Positions 11,201 to 22,297 of a stretch of 64,000 nucleotides of DNA are shown in pieces. Position 1 is the first letter of the stretch, and the number at the start of each line of letters is the position of its first letter. The notes beneath the pieces were generated by a model that had not been told where the DNA came from, did no database searches, and was given only the letters and a program-made list of their open reading frames with translations. The stretch is from Apiotrichum sp. Y4204 (Eukaryota > Basidiomycota > Tremellomycetes > Trichosporonales > Trichosporonaceae). Position numbers and translations under genes: made by a program. Location of the stretch: the NCBI GenBank assembly GCA_025531455.1, contig JAMYHL010000109.1:1-64000 (forward strand), read 5' to 3'.

Positions 11201-11949
11201 CGTGCTGGGGGTGAGCAAAAATCGGGGGAACACAAAGAGGGAGCCGAGCCGAGCGTCGGGGCGAGGTGAGTGGGAGGAAAGGGGGAGGGTCGGGGGGAAT
11301 GTTCGGGGTGTTTGTCGTCGTTTTGTCGTGTGCTCGCTGTACTCGCTGTGCTCGCTCGGGCTCGGCTCGGTGCTGGGGTACGCACAAGGATTGAGTGGTG
11401 GGTGTTTGGTGGTGGAAGACGGAGCAATGGTCGCAGATGGAGGCAGCGAGCGAGGCAGGGGAGGGAGCGAGCAGCGCACTGCAGTCACTCACTCCGGGGA
11501 GACCCGCGCCAGCAGAGCCAGCCTGGCAGTGAGTGCCCAGCCAGCCAGCCAGCCAGCCAGGTGGTGACTGCAGATTCTGCTTCCGTCTCCGTCCCCCTCA
11601 TCCCCACCAGCGCAAGACCACCAGCCAACCCGAACTCTCCGTTCCAAGCCGCTCCGACCGATGGTTCCTGGATTGAGGTGTGTGCCCAGGTGCACCAACC
11701 CGCTGGGCACCCGGCCGGCCTGGACAGTATCCCCGCCCGGAGAGATGATGTGGCACTTTCTCCGACACCACGCGTGGTATGCACATGACTCCCACGCAAG
11801 TGACTCATATCAAGAAATTGGTTCCGTGCACGCGCAGATGTGATGCAAGTACCTGAAGTGACACAATTGCACAAGCAGAGTCTTGTGGTCTTGTGGATCG
11901 AAGTTCTCGACATCTTCTCCGTTGGTTTGTTTGTCCACCATCCACCACC
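11201..11949. other. divergent promoter region with CCAG microsatellite
   Basis: A 749-nt region between the ATP7 start and the PABPN1-like start. The ATP7 side is G-rich on the plus strand. At 11537-11560 there are six CCAG units in a row. The part next to the RNA-binding protein contains several ACTTG/CACAAG-like short words, but no TATA box was certain. Confidence 0.5.
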
Positions 11950-12916
11950 ATGGCCGAGCGCGAAGCGTCCCCGAGGATAGACGATGGCGAGCTGAACGTC
12001 GACGAGGTACGTCTCAGCAATACGCCTCCCTGCTCTCCATTCTGGGGTCAAGCAGGGAAATAGGCCGCCTGCTCGCGCGCTGCGATGTACTAATAGCAGG
12101 AACTCACGCTCATGCGTGCGCAGCTCGCGGAGATGGAGGCCGAGAAGAATGCGGTGGGTAGACCGGAGGGCATGAATTGCCTGTCTGAGGCTGCAATACT
12201 ATCGTCGCTAGCCATAGACGGTGATACTCCTCCCCCACCCCACCTTCCATACTGACGACAGCTCGCGCAGGCCGAGGAGAAGCCGGAGAAGGCGGACGAG
12301 AGCATGGGCGACGACGAGGACCCGTCTGCCGTCGACGCGCGGAGCGTGTACGTCGGAAATGTGAGTAGCGGGCGGGGTATCGGCGCTGTGGGCAGTCTTT
12401 ATCCAGCGCTGGCGTAATCCTGTATCGCCTTCCTCCGACTCACACCAGGTCGACTATGGCGCGACGCCCGAGGACATACAGGCGCACTTCCAGGCGTGTG
12501 GGACGATCAACCGCGTCACGATCCTGTGCGACAAGTTCACCGGACACCCGAAGGGGTGAGTGCCAGTGGGGGCTGGCGGACTCCGGCAGCCTAACCTACG
12601 GCAGCCTAACCTACACCTTCTGCCATTTCCTTTCTCTATATCCTGTCTCACACTCAGATACGCATATGTCGAGTTTGCCGAGCCGGCTATTGTTCAGAAT
12701 GCGCTGGTGCTCAACGAGTCGTCGTTCTGTGGGCGCATCATTACGGTAAAGGAAAAGCGCACCAACGTGCCAGGCATGAGCATGACGAATCGCGGACGAG
12801 GGCGCGGAAGGGGACGGGGACGGCCGTTTCGGGGTCGTGGCCGGTGAGTCCTGAGAACTACTAGCGAGGTTGATCTCTGGTGCTGACTTTGCAGTGGCCG
12901 TGGACGAGGCTGGTGA
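11950..12916 (+). CDS. PAB2: nuclear poly(A)-binding protein, PABPN1/Pab2 type
   Basis: A single-RRM protein that binds poly(A) tails in the nucleus and links them to polyadenylation and exosome decay. Exons 11950-12006, 12100-12153, 12262-12360, 12449-12555, 12658-12843 and 12895-12916 make 174 residues. An acidic N-terminus and a short coiled coil ([13 protein letters not shown]) precede the RRM, which starts at SVYVGNVDYGAT (RNP2). The DKFTGHPKG and GYAYVEF (RNP1) motifs are nearly identical to the family. The C-terminus is an RGG/RG tail, the usual target of asymmetric arginine methylation. Six exons in under 1 kb is typical of this genome. The 22-nt last exon carries only the final RGRGRGW residues and stop. 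Confidence 0.95.
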
Positions 12917-13132
12917 TACCATTTTTTTGAGCTTAGTGTACCGTAGACCGGAGCGCGTGACATGTAAAAGTCCAGACATTGAATGCAGATGCATATGTCA
13001 CTTCATGCTGTACATCTACTGTTGTTGCACATCTACTGCTATCCTACTCGTACGGGAATGAACTAGAGGCGCAGAGGGGTACTAGTGCTCTGCGCCAGAT
13101 GTGGGGTGAGGCAGCGCCTCGCTTCCGGCCAC

Positions 13133-14624
13133 TCACGCGAGGGCCGGGACAATGAGCTCGTTGCTCGTAACCGCCTTCTCCAGTCCCTGCACGCCGTTGG
13201 CCGTCTGCCCAACCGCATCGGCCCAGTGTCCGAACTGCTCAGCGAGGGTGTCGAGCTGTGTACCCTCGAGGACGCGCGGCTGGATCCAGGTAATGTCGAC
13301 GGTGGAGGCCACCTGGTCGAGAGTGCCGCGGATGAGGCCAAGCGAGAGCGCCTTCATGATGAGGTGCTCGACCTCGAGAACGGGAAGGCGGGTCGCCTCG
13401 GCGATCTGCGCAAATGTCATGAGACGCGTCGCGCCGTCACGCGGGCGCGAGAACGCCGCCTGGATGAGCGCCATGAGGCATATCTTCTGGCGGAGGAACG
13501 CCACGCTCTCGGCGAGAATCGGCTCGGTCGAAAAGTGGTTGCTCAGCACGTCGAATTTGCCAATCGCGCCCGCGTTGAATGCCGAGATCAGGTCCTTGAT
13601 CCACTCGTGCGGCGTGCCGGCCAGCGTCTGCAGGATCGGGTGTTGAAGCTGATGTCAGAAGTGATACTTGGAGATGCGGGAGGATGGGATTGCTGAAACG
13701 ACGCGACAATGTCCAGCAAGACCTGTCCCTGCACACTCACCAGCTCGCCAAAGTTGTAGATGCTCTCACCGAGCAGGGCGGCAATACACAGGTCGTGTGC
13801 ACGTGCCTTCTTGTCCTCTGGCGACAGCTCGCGGTCAACGTCCACACACGCAAGGTACAGCAATGCGTTCTTGTAGTACGGTCCATAGTCGGCCTTGACC
13901 TTGTAGTAGTCTCCCGCGACGCCGTAGTACCCTGCGTTCACGACCGGCTCCACATTGTCGAGATCGGAGAGAAGCTTCTCGCACTCGTCGAGCCGCTTCT
14001 TGCAACCAGGCAGGTCGCCGAGAAGGAGCTGGGCGTACGCAAGCGACGAGAGCGACAGCGCATATGCCTCGGGTGCCGGGCGTGGCGGCGCGGGCTGGGC
14101 TGGTGTGTCCTCGGTCGCCTCGACAGGGTACGGCGAGACGAGGCGCGAGTGCACGCTCTCGAGAAATTTGAGCGTGAGGTCCGGCTCCGAGTATTCCCGT
14201 CCAACGCGGCGCGCAATCTCGACCAACTTCAGTGCGTTGATCTTGTTCTCGATCGTGGTGATAAACCTGAGGTCAGAGGCGCTGGTCACTCTACTCACTT
14301 CTCAAACAGCTCAATCTGGTACGGCCCGGAGCCTGGCAGCGAGATAAACTCGATGATCGCCACGGTGATGTTGTGCCATAGCCTGCGGTCAGTAGATAAT
14401 TAATGGCGTGGAGGGAGGGGAGGGAGTGGGGCTGTAGCAGCGCTTTACAATGCTGGTTGCACGGCGCTGACCACACTCCTCAACGCCTGCGTCACCAGCA
14501 CTCACTTCTTCTCGTATGCTTCGCGGATCTTGGTCCACGACGGGCGGAGGGCCTCCGGGGCGGCAGCCTCGGACTTCTCGAGAAAGGCGAGGGGGTCGAC
14601 CTTTGCGTCCTGGTCGATATCCAT
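13133..14624 (-). CDS. RPN9: 26S proteasome lid subunit Rpn9 (PSMD13)
   Basis: A PCI-domain subunit of the proteasome lid. Exons 14624-14506, 14382-14299, 14266-13741 and 13648-13133 join in phase to 414 residues. The N-terminal part is helical repeats (LWHNITVAIIEFI, FITTIENKINALKLVEIAR), and the middle has the typical AGYYGVAGDYYKV region. The C-terminal PCI winged helix shows MTFAQIAEATRLPVLEVEHLIMKALSLGLIRG followed by the strand ending VDITWIQPRVL. A Pro-rich insert near residue 120 (TPAQPAPPRPAPE) makes it slightly longer than usual. At the 3' end GCGTGAGT could serve as another donor, with an acceptor at about 13090, giving a different short tail; the simple stop at 13133 is the safer model. 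It is divergent from the uL10m gene. Confidence 0.93.
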
Positions 14625-14912
14625 GGTGTCTAGAATGAATGTGGTGTATGTGTCAACATTCGCAGAGCTCGCGAGATGCATCCACACAATGTCATGAACT
14701 TGTGGTCGTAGACAGCATGCATCATCATCGGAACCGAGACGCGTAACCGCACTACAGTGGGAGTGATACATCTGCTTCCGCAATCACAAAAAATAACACA
14801 TCAGACGCTCTGCGATTTCGGATTGTCCCTCCGTCTCGTCTGTCCACCTCCCGACTTTTCCTCCCTTCAATGTCGAACGCCGATCCTCTCCTCTCCGTCT
14901 CCGACGCCGACC

Positions 14913-15683
14913 ATGCCGCCCCGACCAGCACTGAACGCCGTGAGGCGGTACGCGACCGTCGCCGCGGACGCCGTCGCGTCGACCTCGGCCTCGACCCCTG
15001 CCCCGCCGTCTATCGCCCGCGAACGCGTGTTTGGCGGCCGCAAAGCCTTCCTCTACTCTTACTACACCCACCTCCTGCGCCAGTCCGATGTCGTCCTGCT
15101 CTTCCAGCACGCAAACCTGTCCGTTGTGGAGTCGCGTGCGCTCCGCGCCGCCATCGCCGCCATTCCCCTCCCGCCGTCCCCCGAACCGCTCTCCGAAGCC
15201 GAGGCCGAAGCCCAGGCCGCGCGCCTCACCATCCTCCGCACCGGCGTGCTTTCCTCCGTCGTCCGCGCCGTGCAGCCGCCAAATGCCCAGCTTACCCCAC
15301 ACCTCGACGGCCAGACCGCGCTCATCACCGTCCCCTCCCTCTCGCCCGTATACATCTCCAAGATCCTCGCGGCCACCGAACGCGTGATGAAGCGCGCGCA
15401 AAAGGACGAAAAGGCAAAGGACGCCACAAAGGAGGTCAAGCAGCCCGCATTCACCCTCACCGCCGCGGTGCTGGAGGGCAACCGCCTGATGGACCCCGCT
15501 ACCGTTCGTGAGGTCGCCAAGCTTCCCGAGCTCGACACGCTGCGCGCCCAGCTCGTCGGCCTGCTCGAGAGCCCGGGTCGCCAGCTCGTCGGCGTCCTCT
15601 CCCAGGCGGGCGGCGGCGCGCTCGTCCGCACCCTCCAGGGCCTCGAGCAGGGCCTCAAGGACAAGGCCGAGAAGTCCGAGTAG
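14913..15683 (+). CDS. mitochondrial large ribosomal subunit protein uL10m
   Basis: A single-exon gene for a 256-residue protein of the L10 family, the base of the ribosomal stalk. The start at 14913 gives a classic mitochondrial presequence (basic and Ala/Ser-rich: LNAVRRYATVAADAV). The L10 core begins near residue 38 with FGGRKAFLYSYYTHLL and the strand VVLLFQHANLSV. The C-terminal part has the repeated L10 helix LVGLLESPGRQLVGVLSQAGG. An Ala-rich linker with many Glu residues near position 90 and a Lys-rich loop near 165 are extras common in fungal mitochondrial versions. An earlier in-frame start would add a stretch with no homology. It shares a 288-nt divergent promoter with RPN9. Confidence 0.85.
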   Translation: MPPRPALNAVRRYATVAADAVASTSASTPAPPSIARERVFGGRKAFLYSYYTHLLRQSDVVLLFQHANLSVVESRALRAAIAAIPLPPSPEPLSEAEAEAQAARLTILRTGVLSSVVRAVQPPNAQLTPHLDGQTALITVPSLSPVYISKILAATERVMKRAQKDEKAKDATKEVKQPAFTLTAAVLEGNRLMDPATVREVAKLPELDTLRAQLVGLLESPGRQLVGVLSQAGGGALVRTLQGLEQGLKDKAEKSE

Positions 15684-16072
15684 ACGTAGATGTAGCACGC
15701 ATAGCATTTCTCAGATTGACTCGGATTAACTCGGATCGACTGCACCGAGCTGCTGACTGATGCTGAGGCTGCCTACCGAGGTTGACTGTCTACACGAAGC
15801 CGACAGACTACTGAATCTGACACCACTACCGGTTAGCCAAGAGTGGCGCTGTATATCATCAGCGCCGGAAACTGACTGTCATTGACACTCGTCTTGGACC
15901 ACTGCTGGCTAGCACCGATTCAAAGAGAAGATGGCATGGTTTGGACATGCTGCTATGATACAAGGCTATAAAAGTATGGATACAGCAAAGGAACTGTTCC
16001 AGGCGCTATCCCATGAATACAGAGGGATGAGAAATGCCGGTTGAGGTGGGTCACTAAGGTAGCAGATGCTGA
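15684..16072. other. intergenic, 3' flanks
   Basis: A 389-nt region after the uL10m stop. A cluster of GACT/GATT-containing short direct repeats (CTCGGATTAACTCGGATCGACT at about 15720-15740) sits just downstream of the stop. Nothing gene-like was seen. Confidence 0.35.
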
Positions 16073-16480
16073 TCAGGCTCCGGAGGGACGGCGTTCGCTG
16101 CCGGTCACCGGGAGCTTTGTCGCCAGACGTTTGGGGCTCGGTGGCTTGGCGTCGCCGGCCGCGGTGACGGTGCCAATCTGGGTGATGGCCTGGACCACCG
16201 TGGAGATGCTGATGGTGGCAGTGGGGTCGACACGGAGCATGGCCTTGAAGGGGCCGCCGCTGGCCGTGGCGGTGCCGTTTGCGTTTGCGGTGGTGAGGAT
16301 GGACGCGGGATTCTTCTTGCCAAAGTGCGCACCACACCCCATGTCGCCAATATCAGCGGAATAGCCCGAGTCAAGGTCACTTTTGGCCTGGATGTAGAAG
16401 CCGCTCATGCACTCGCCGCAGAGGACGTCTGTGTCGATGCACCCGAACGCCATGGGCCGGGCGGCGACTTTGGAGAACAT
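16073..16480 (-). CDS. uncharacterised Cys-containing protein
   Basis: I do not recognise this protein. From the ATG at 16480 it has 135 residues. The frame stays open upstream to about 16543, where a stop and a possible acceptor suggest the true start may lie on an upstream exon that I could not define. The N-terminal half is well mixed and protein-like, with five cysteines in a row of short spacings (CIDTDVLCGEC, then GDMGCGAHFG), reminiscent of a metal site. The C-terminal half is Ala/Thr/Pro-rich and probably disordered. It lies tail-side of the phosphatase gene on the same strand. Gene status is likely; boundaries are uncertain. Confidence 0.35.
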   Translation of the reverse strand: MFSKVAARPMAFGCIDTDVLCGECMSGFYIQAKSDLDSGYSADIGDMGCGAHFGKKNPASILTTANANGTATASGGPFKAMLRVDPTATISISTVVQAITQIGTVTAAGDAKPPSPKRLATKLPVTGSERRPSGA

Positions 16481-16862
16481 GTCGTCGACCTGCCGCTCGG
16501 ACAGGTGCGAGAGGTCGCGCTGGGCGAGCACTGAGAACTGCGGATCTGGTCAAGGCTGCGCTTGTCCTTCTCCGCCTCTTTGCTGTCTTTGCTTGCCTCG
16601 TGCTTTTGTTGTACTTGTTTTCGGTATTGTTGTTGTCGTCCTTGTTCCCCTTTCAGTTGCCGCATCCCACTTCCATGCCCCAACCCTTGTATCCAGCATA
16701 TCCGGTCTCTATGATTACATATGTATATTTTGTCTACATCTCCACCGGCAGAGGCAGGATCGGTCACTGGCAGAAGCAGGCGGGCAAGCTCTTGCGCGCG
16801 CTCTTGCGCGCGCCGCGGGCGCGAGCGTCCGTCCCAGGCCAGGCTTCAGCGCGCCCAACGCT
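16481..16862 (-). other. probable leader or lost first exon of the Cys protein
   Basis: On the minus strand this stretch is rich in ACAA/AGCAAAG words, like a 5' leader. A short ATG frame at about 16660 is charged and could be a first exon, but only a poor GTACAA donor would join it in phase. No firm feature. Confidence 0.25.
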
Positions 16863-17606
16863 CTAGCCGTGGTAGTACTTGTTGAACTTTTCCACCAGCA
16901 CCGGATCGTTCTGCGGTCAACTTGATCTGCAGTCAAAGCCCAGAGCTCCAGACTCACGCGGTACAGCTCCTGGAACCCGGTGAAGCCGTCGCGGAGGACG
17001 AGAATGTCCTGCTCCGGCGCGTCCTTGAGGAGGAGGTCGCGCGCTTCTGCGTAGCGCTGGGAGCAAAGGGCGCAATCAGTGGGGAAGCGGAAGAGGAAAT
17101 GACAGAAATTGTATCGGCGCCATGTCAGTCATACGGCACATGCAACGGCTCTCGTACTCACGCGCGCGGCCTTGGGGCCCCTTCCGGTCAGTCGGGACTG
17201 CCATTTCCACCGTTGCACTCACCGGACCTGCGACAGCGCACAGTCTACAGTCAGTCCATGCCTCCAACTCCTCTCCTTGGGACTCACGAAACACGACCCG
17301 CGGAACTGCCATTAATCAGCTATACACAATCTCCTCAACGCACCATTCTCAAACTGCCGCACGAGATCATCCACATGTGCGAGGAACGTGTCGCTCGGGA
17401 TATTCCGCGCGCCAACAATGTTTCCTCCCTGGAAATCAGTGTCAATTCATCTCTCTGCTCTTCTCGCTTCTCCCGCTTCTCACCGCAAAGTCCGAGTCGC
17501 GCACATCGACAACGGCCCACGCGCTCCCCGCCCCCGTGGGCGCGGCGCGGATGAGGGACGCGAGCTCAGCCGCGTTGATGTACCGGAATGCGGGGGTTAG
17601 TGACAT
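16863..17606 (-). CDS. Cdc25/Ych1-like rhodanese-fold phosphatase with tiny exons
   Basis: A small rhodanese-domain phosphatase of the Ibp1/Ych1/Acr2 type, whose members are protein phosphatases or arsenate reductases. Seven exons (17606-17484, 17428-17344, 17305-17288, 17244-17223, 17180-17162, 17056-16958, 16910-16863) give 137 residues in perfect phase. Hallmarks are the N-terminal WAVVDVRDSDFAGGNIVGARNIP split over exons 1 and 2 and the active-site loop HCALSQVRGP, whose Cys is the nucleophile. The loop is built from exons 3, 4 and 5, only 18, 22 and 19 nt long. The C-terminus (LVLRDGFTGFQELY, FNKYYHG) closes the fold. Without the micro-exons the active site is lost, so their inclusion is well supported. 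Whether the substrate is phosphoprotein or arsenate cannot be read from the sequence. Confidence 0.88.
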
Positions 17607-19540
17607 TTTTCAGTGGATCGATGGAGAGCAGAAAGACAGATTGTCAGGACATACAGGACGCGCAAGTAGTGGCTCTGAGCTCTGCGGGCGGCTGGCTGTT
17701 GCTTGCCACCCAGCACGGCCAGTGGCCAGTGGCCCATTTGCCCAGGTGTCTGGACTCCGTGGGTCACGTGAGCTAAGAGGCTGGGGCCCCTAGAAGAAAC
17801 GTGGTTCAATGTCGTCGGCCATGGGCCATGGGCCAGTCGCGCGGTCGCCTTCTCGACGCTATGCACGACGCCGATGGATCTGACAAGCTGAGATCTCTTG
17901 CAGCCAGGCGCAGGCCTGTTGATCCAAAGCGGCTGGCCAAGGACTTTGTAGCCAAGACAATACCACAGCACTGACTGGGGCTGGCGGTCAAGCCAGTGCC
18001 ATTCCGGCGGCGGCGCGGGGCGGGGCGGGGCGGCGCCGCCATCCCTCGAGATCCTGAACAGCTTCATCTGTGCATATGTGTGCATGTGCGGAGAAATACA
18101 GTACAGTCCACGGCACCGTCGGAGAGTTCTCACTGAGTACACAGAGCTGCAGCCCCCTAGCTCCCATCTCTGCAAACATCTGTGGCCCTGACGCCTTCGA
18201 CCACTGTATAACTACTGTACGCTGTCCTGAATGCCGAAAGCGGACATGAAACGCGTAGGAAAACGGGCGTACGTCGCGTTCCGGGGCTAAACCCAGATGA
18301 GGCGCCGCGGTGGCCCCCGGTGGCCCGGTGGCCGGTGGCGTCCTGCCAGATGCCGTACATTGTAGAAAGCTAGAAACACGACGTCCAGCGACGTCCAGCG
18401 ACCGGGATGAAGCCACCCCGACTGTAGATCCAAGCTCTGTTTTGCTTGCAGCTTTGCTGCACTGCTTACTGCCCGCACGCGTCCATCAGCGTAGCCACAA
18501 TCTGGATGCGGCCTGGCCTTGCAGGATAGGGTTGCGCCGAAACAGGGGCAGGTCGGCCGGAAGGGTGCCTTGCTGCTTCTTCTGTCTGGATCTCTACATG
18601 CTCTGCATCGACAGGGGAGTGGGGGATAAGCGTACGAGATACAAGATAGTCGTGATGGCTGCCAAGGTGCCAGCCAGCCCGTGCCAGTCTCTGCGCAGAG
18701 TACGCAGAGTGCAGAGTATGCAACGCTGGGACGCTAGATTTCCTGGTGTTTCGGCCCGAGGACCCCCGTGCATCTCCCGCGTCGTCCGAGAAGCAGGCTG
18801 CAGGCTGATCTGTGCTGCTCGGTCGATGCCATCTCACATCTCTCATCTCACACACGGCGCGCTTGACTGCAATGTGGCTTAAAAGGCGGCCCGTACCCAG
18901 CGCGAGGCCAGAGACCCAGAGAGACTGCAGAGACTGCCGAGCAGCAGCATGCGGGAGGTCCCATACGGTGAATCATTACGTTACGGGGTGTGTCTCTTCG
19001 TGCTCGCCCTGTTAACATCCCCCTCCCCCCTATGTTTCCACTGAACACCAGACGTTGCGGCACGCACCAGACGCACTCTGCCCCTGCTCAGCATGCTCAT
19101 GCTCATGCTCAGGCCCGCCCCCCGAGCGTTTTGTACAGTGTACCTCCTGTTTTGCTCGATTGGGGCTGTTCTTTCGCTTCGCTGCCGTTGCCGTGCTCCC
19201 GGGCCCAGCAACTAGAGTTGCTTCACGACGCGAGCGACAGCATTCCTCTGCCCTCGTCTGCTGACCACCACCGCTTATGCAGGCCATACAGCACTCTACC
19301 TGCTCTCTTCTGGAAGCCACCGATGTCTCCTCGGTTGAGGCGACGCATCTCGCGCTCGCTGTTGCTTGTTGCTCTCTCACCATCACCATCCATCTAGTAT
19401 CGAGCTCTTAATCCATCTCGTCTCCATCGAGGTCCCAGTCAGCCCACACCCCACAAGGTTATTCCACCAACTCTACCGGATCTCGAGGCACGTTGTTCGC
19501 CGAGAGCACCTCCAATCCGCGCCATCGTGTAATCCCCGCC
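17607..19540. other. gene-free stretch upstream of septin-like gene
   Basis: Nearly 2 kb with only short frames that lack domains or splice context. A 12-bp tandem duplication (ACGTCCAGCG units at about 18380-18402) and runs of GGCCGGTGGC-type words near 18310-18345 are the only local repeats. The right end becomes C/T-rich before the next start, consistent with a promoter. Confidence 0.4.
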
Positions 19541-21128
19541 ATGCCCATCTCTCTCCTCCGGCGGCCGTCGCGTCCCCGCGAGCCGTCCGTCGCGCCCGCC
19601 ATCGGCGCGATATCCCTCCCGGACCTCACCGGCCCCCTCATCGACACGACAGCTTGGTCGGTACCGCATAGCGCCGTCGACGGCGGCAAGTATCCAGAGC
19701 CGCTCGCAGGCGCAGGATCGCCGACCTCGCCGAACAGCGACTACTCACACTCGCCAGACGGACACAGCTCGGCCGGCCACCACAGTTTCGCCTCGCCGCT
19801 TACCGCCCCGTCCCGCGTCCCGGCCCGCGTCCGCGACGTGAACGGCAAACCAGTCACAGACTTCCACCGCCCCTTCCGCTCCGTCTCGCCACAGTCTCCG
19901 CCATCCCTCGGGCCGCGCAGCAGGAAGAACCGCCGCCTCGCAGCACTCACTATCATGGTCGTCGGCCCGAGCGGGAGTGGCAAGACCAGGTGCGTCAACA
20001 GGCCAGGCTTGCGGCCCGTCCCGGGTTCCCGGAGCGCCACAGGCCACAGGCCACAGACCCCAGACCCCAGAATCCACTGACCGGCAGCTTTATCGACGCC
20101 CTGACGGGTGTCATGGACCCCGAACTCCCCCGCCTCGGCAAGCAGGGAATACGCGCACCGCCGACGACGAGCGTGATGCGCCACGAGATCATGTCCGCAC
20201 GCGAGCGCCGCTCCCTTCTGGTCCCTGACACGCCAGGTCTCCCCCTCCCGGAAGCAGGCACCGCGCGCCGGGGACGCGCACTCAACGCCCTCCTCGGGAT
20301 TGTGGAGGACCGCCTCGCGCACCATCTCAGCGAAGAGTCAAAGGTCGTGCGGCGGAAAGCCGACGGCGCAGACCTCGTCACTTTGAGTGAGCCTCAGCCG
20401 GACTTCCATATCTAACTCCAGTCATCTACGTGGTTGACGCGCGGACCGTGCTTGTGAAACCGCCGACGATCGATATCGACTGGGACACGATCGCCGAGCC
20501 GCCCGCAAAGGGGCCCCGCCCGACGAGCCGTCTCGAGCCGCACGCCGGCGAGGTCGAGGCGCGGTTCCCCGTGGAGGACATTGAGGCGGTGAGGAAAATA
20601 GGAAAAGCTAGGCGCTGACTCCAGATTCGCCGCTTCTCGGTCCGCGCGAATGTTTTGCCGGTCCTGACGCATGCGGACGCACTGACCACTCGCGAGCTCG
20701 CCGCCGTGCGCGGCGCGGTCGTCCGCGACCTCACGACCGTTTTTGGGCGCGACCCCCTTGGCGCATGGGGTATTCTGAGCGCGAGCCCTGGTCCTGTGAG
20801 TTTGGGGTTTTGGAGAGTGTTCTGACGGCAGGAGGAGGCAGACGAGGAGGAGGACCCAGAGCACCCGGAACGTGCGTCGATGGCGGAGAAGAGCCCCGTG
20901 CCGTACGCCGTGTTCGCGCCCGAAGTCGGCGTCGATACGGGGTTTACGCGCGCGTTCCGCTGGGGCAGCGCGGCCGCCGACGACGCAGCGCACAGCGACC
21001 TGCCCGCCGTGCGGGATGCGCTCATGTCCGCTGCCGAGTGGCTCCGCATGAGTACCCGCGAGGGAGTGTACGAAAAGTTCCGCACCGAAAAGCTCCTCAG
21101 TGCGCGCGGCGTGAAGGCCGAGCTCTAG
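19541..21128 (+). CDS. divergent septin-like P-loop GTPase
   Basis: A 460-residue protein from exons 19541-19989, 20088-20386, 20422-20588, 20625-20795 and 20832-21128. The first ~130 residues are Ser/Pro-rich and disordered. A GTPase domain follows: G1 loop VVGPSGSGKTSFIDAL (split by intron 1), G3 in LLVPDTPGL, and LPVLTHADALTTREL in the place of the septin AKAD motif (G4). Order, spacing and the RANVLPVLTHAD strand match septins, but the G4 lysine is replaced by His-Ala and there is an acidic insert (EEADEEEDPEHPE). It lacks the long C-terminal coiled coil of core septins. Septins form filaments at the bud neck; this one may be a specialised or non-polymerising relative. Fold assignment is strong, role unknown. 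Confidence 0.75.
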
Positions 21129-22297
21129 ATAGACTACTTCATTCATCATTGCAGAACTGGTTGGCGGGTTCATACGATTATTACGAGCGAGGGTCATGTT
21201 TGCATGGAGACACGGTGTTGGGATGAAGAAGCTGCCACGCAGACTATTACAGTGTCTTACATGTACTGACGGCGAATAATTTGCATTTACCTTGTGGTTG
21301 GGCGTTATTGGGACCTGGACCATCTCATCTGAAGATAGAAGCCCGCGAGAATTGGATGAGCAAGAAGCTATGGCTGCAAGTTCGACGGCTTCAGATCGGC
21401 AGTCACTGGTAGGAAGCCAGGAAACTCCAGTCACCAGTATGTCTGCCGTGAAACCGAAACTACCATGAAGGAAGCTCTGATTATAAACATGGTGGGCGCG
21501 GGACGTTCTCAAAGATGTGAAGTCGCGGAGGTTTCAAGGTATTCGACACTCTGGCTGTGTTCTGCAAACGTGCAGCCTGGTGATGATGTCGCCATTCGTG
21601 TCGCCATTCGGCGGGGACCCCGTGTCCATGACGCGCTCGATGGACCAGTTGCCGAATCTTGGACTGCCGCGTGTGGTGTGGGGCCGGGAGGGCAGCGGGT
21701 TTGGGTGCGCGTTTGGGTGCGCGTAGGGTAGGAACTCGGTAACTCGGGGCTAGGTGTTGTACTATAGTGTTATCGGATTGTGCGGTAGTCAGAGAGCGCG
21801 AGATACTGCAAGGGGGCGTTCAGTGTCCAAGGGAGAGAAAGAGGTGGGCTCGACAGAATGAAGAGAAAGACAAAGACAACAAAAGTGGGGTGAACTGAAA
21901 AACGTTTCCCGCCCCTCTCGGTCGACTCTTATCATGAAGGAAAGAAGGAGGATCTGCCACCACGCGTCACTACCGCCTAACAACCAGTCATATATCAGGA
22001 CATCAGTAGCGTGGGATTGAATTAGCACGTAGCACGGGATGTGCTGATCGCGGGGTCTGCGAGAAGCGTCGATGTGAGAATCAAAATGCGGCGAGCTGCG
22101 TCGCGCTGGTTGTGGAGTCAACATGTCGTGGCGAAACGGGGATGGATGGTGAGTGACGCATCACACCCCAGGAGCGAAGGGGACGAGGTGGTCGAGGAAA
22201 CGGGACGGCATGCATTCGACTTCGGCACTCTATGTGTGCACCGCGCACGGCTACGCAACGGTAGGGACGGCGCGACTGACACTGTACTTTGATTCTT
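21129..22297. other. gene-free convergent region
   Basis: About 1.2 kb between the septin-like gene and the converging Tvp15-like gene. Small tandem echoes occur at about 21590-21615 (GTCGCCATTCG twice) and 21700-21725 (GTTTGGGTGCGC twice). No coding or RNA gene is supported. Confidence 0.4.
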
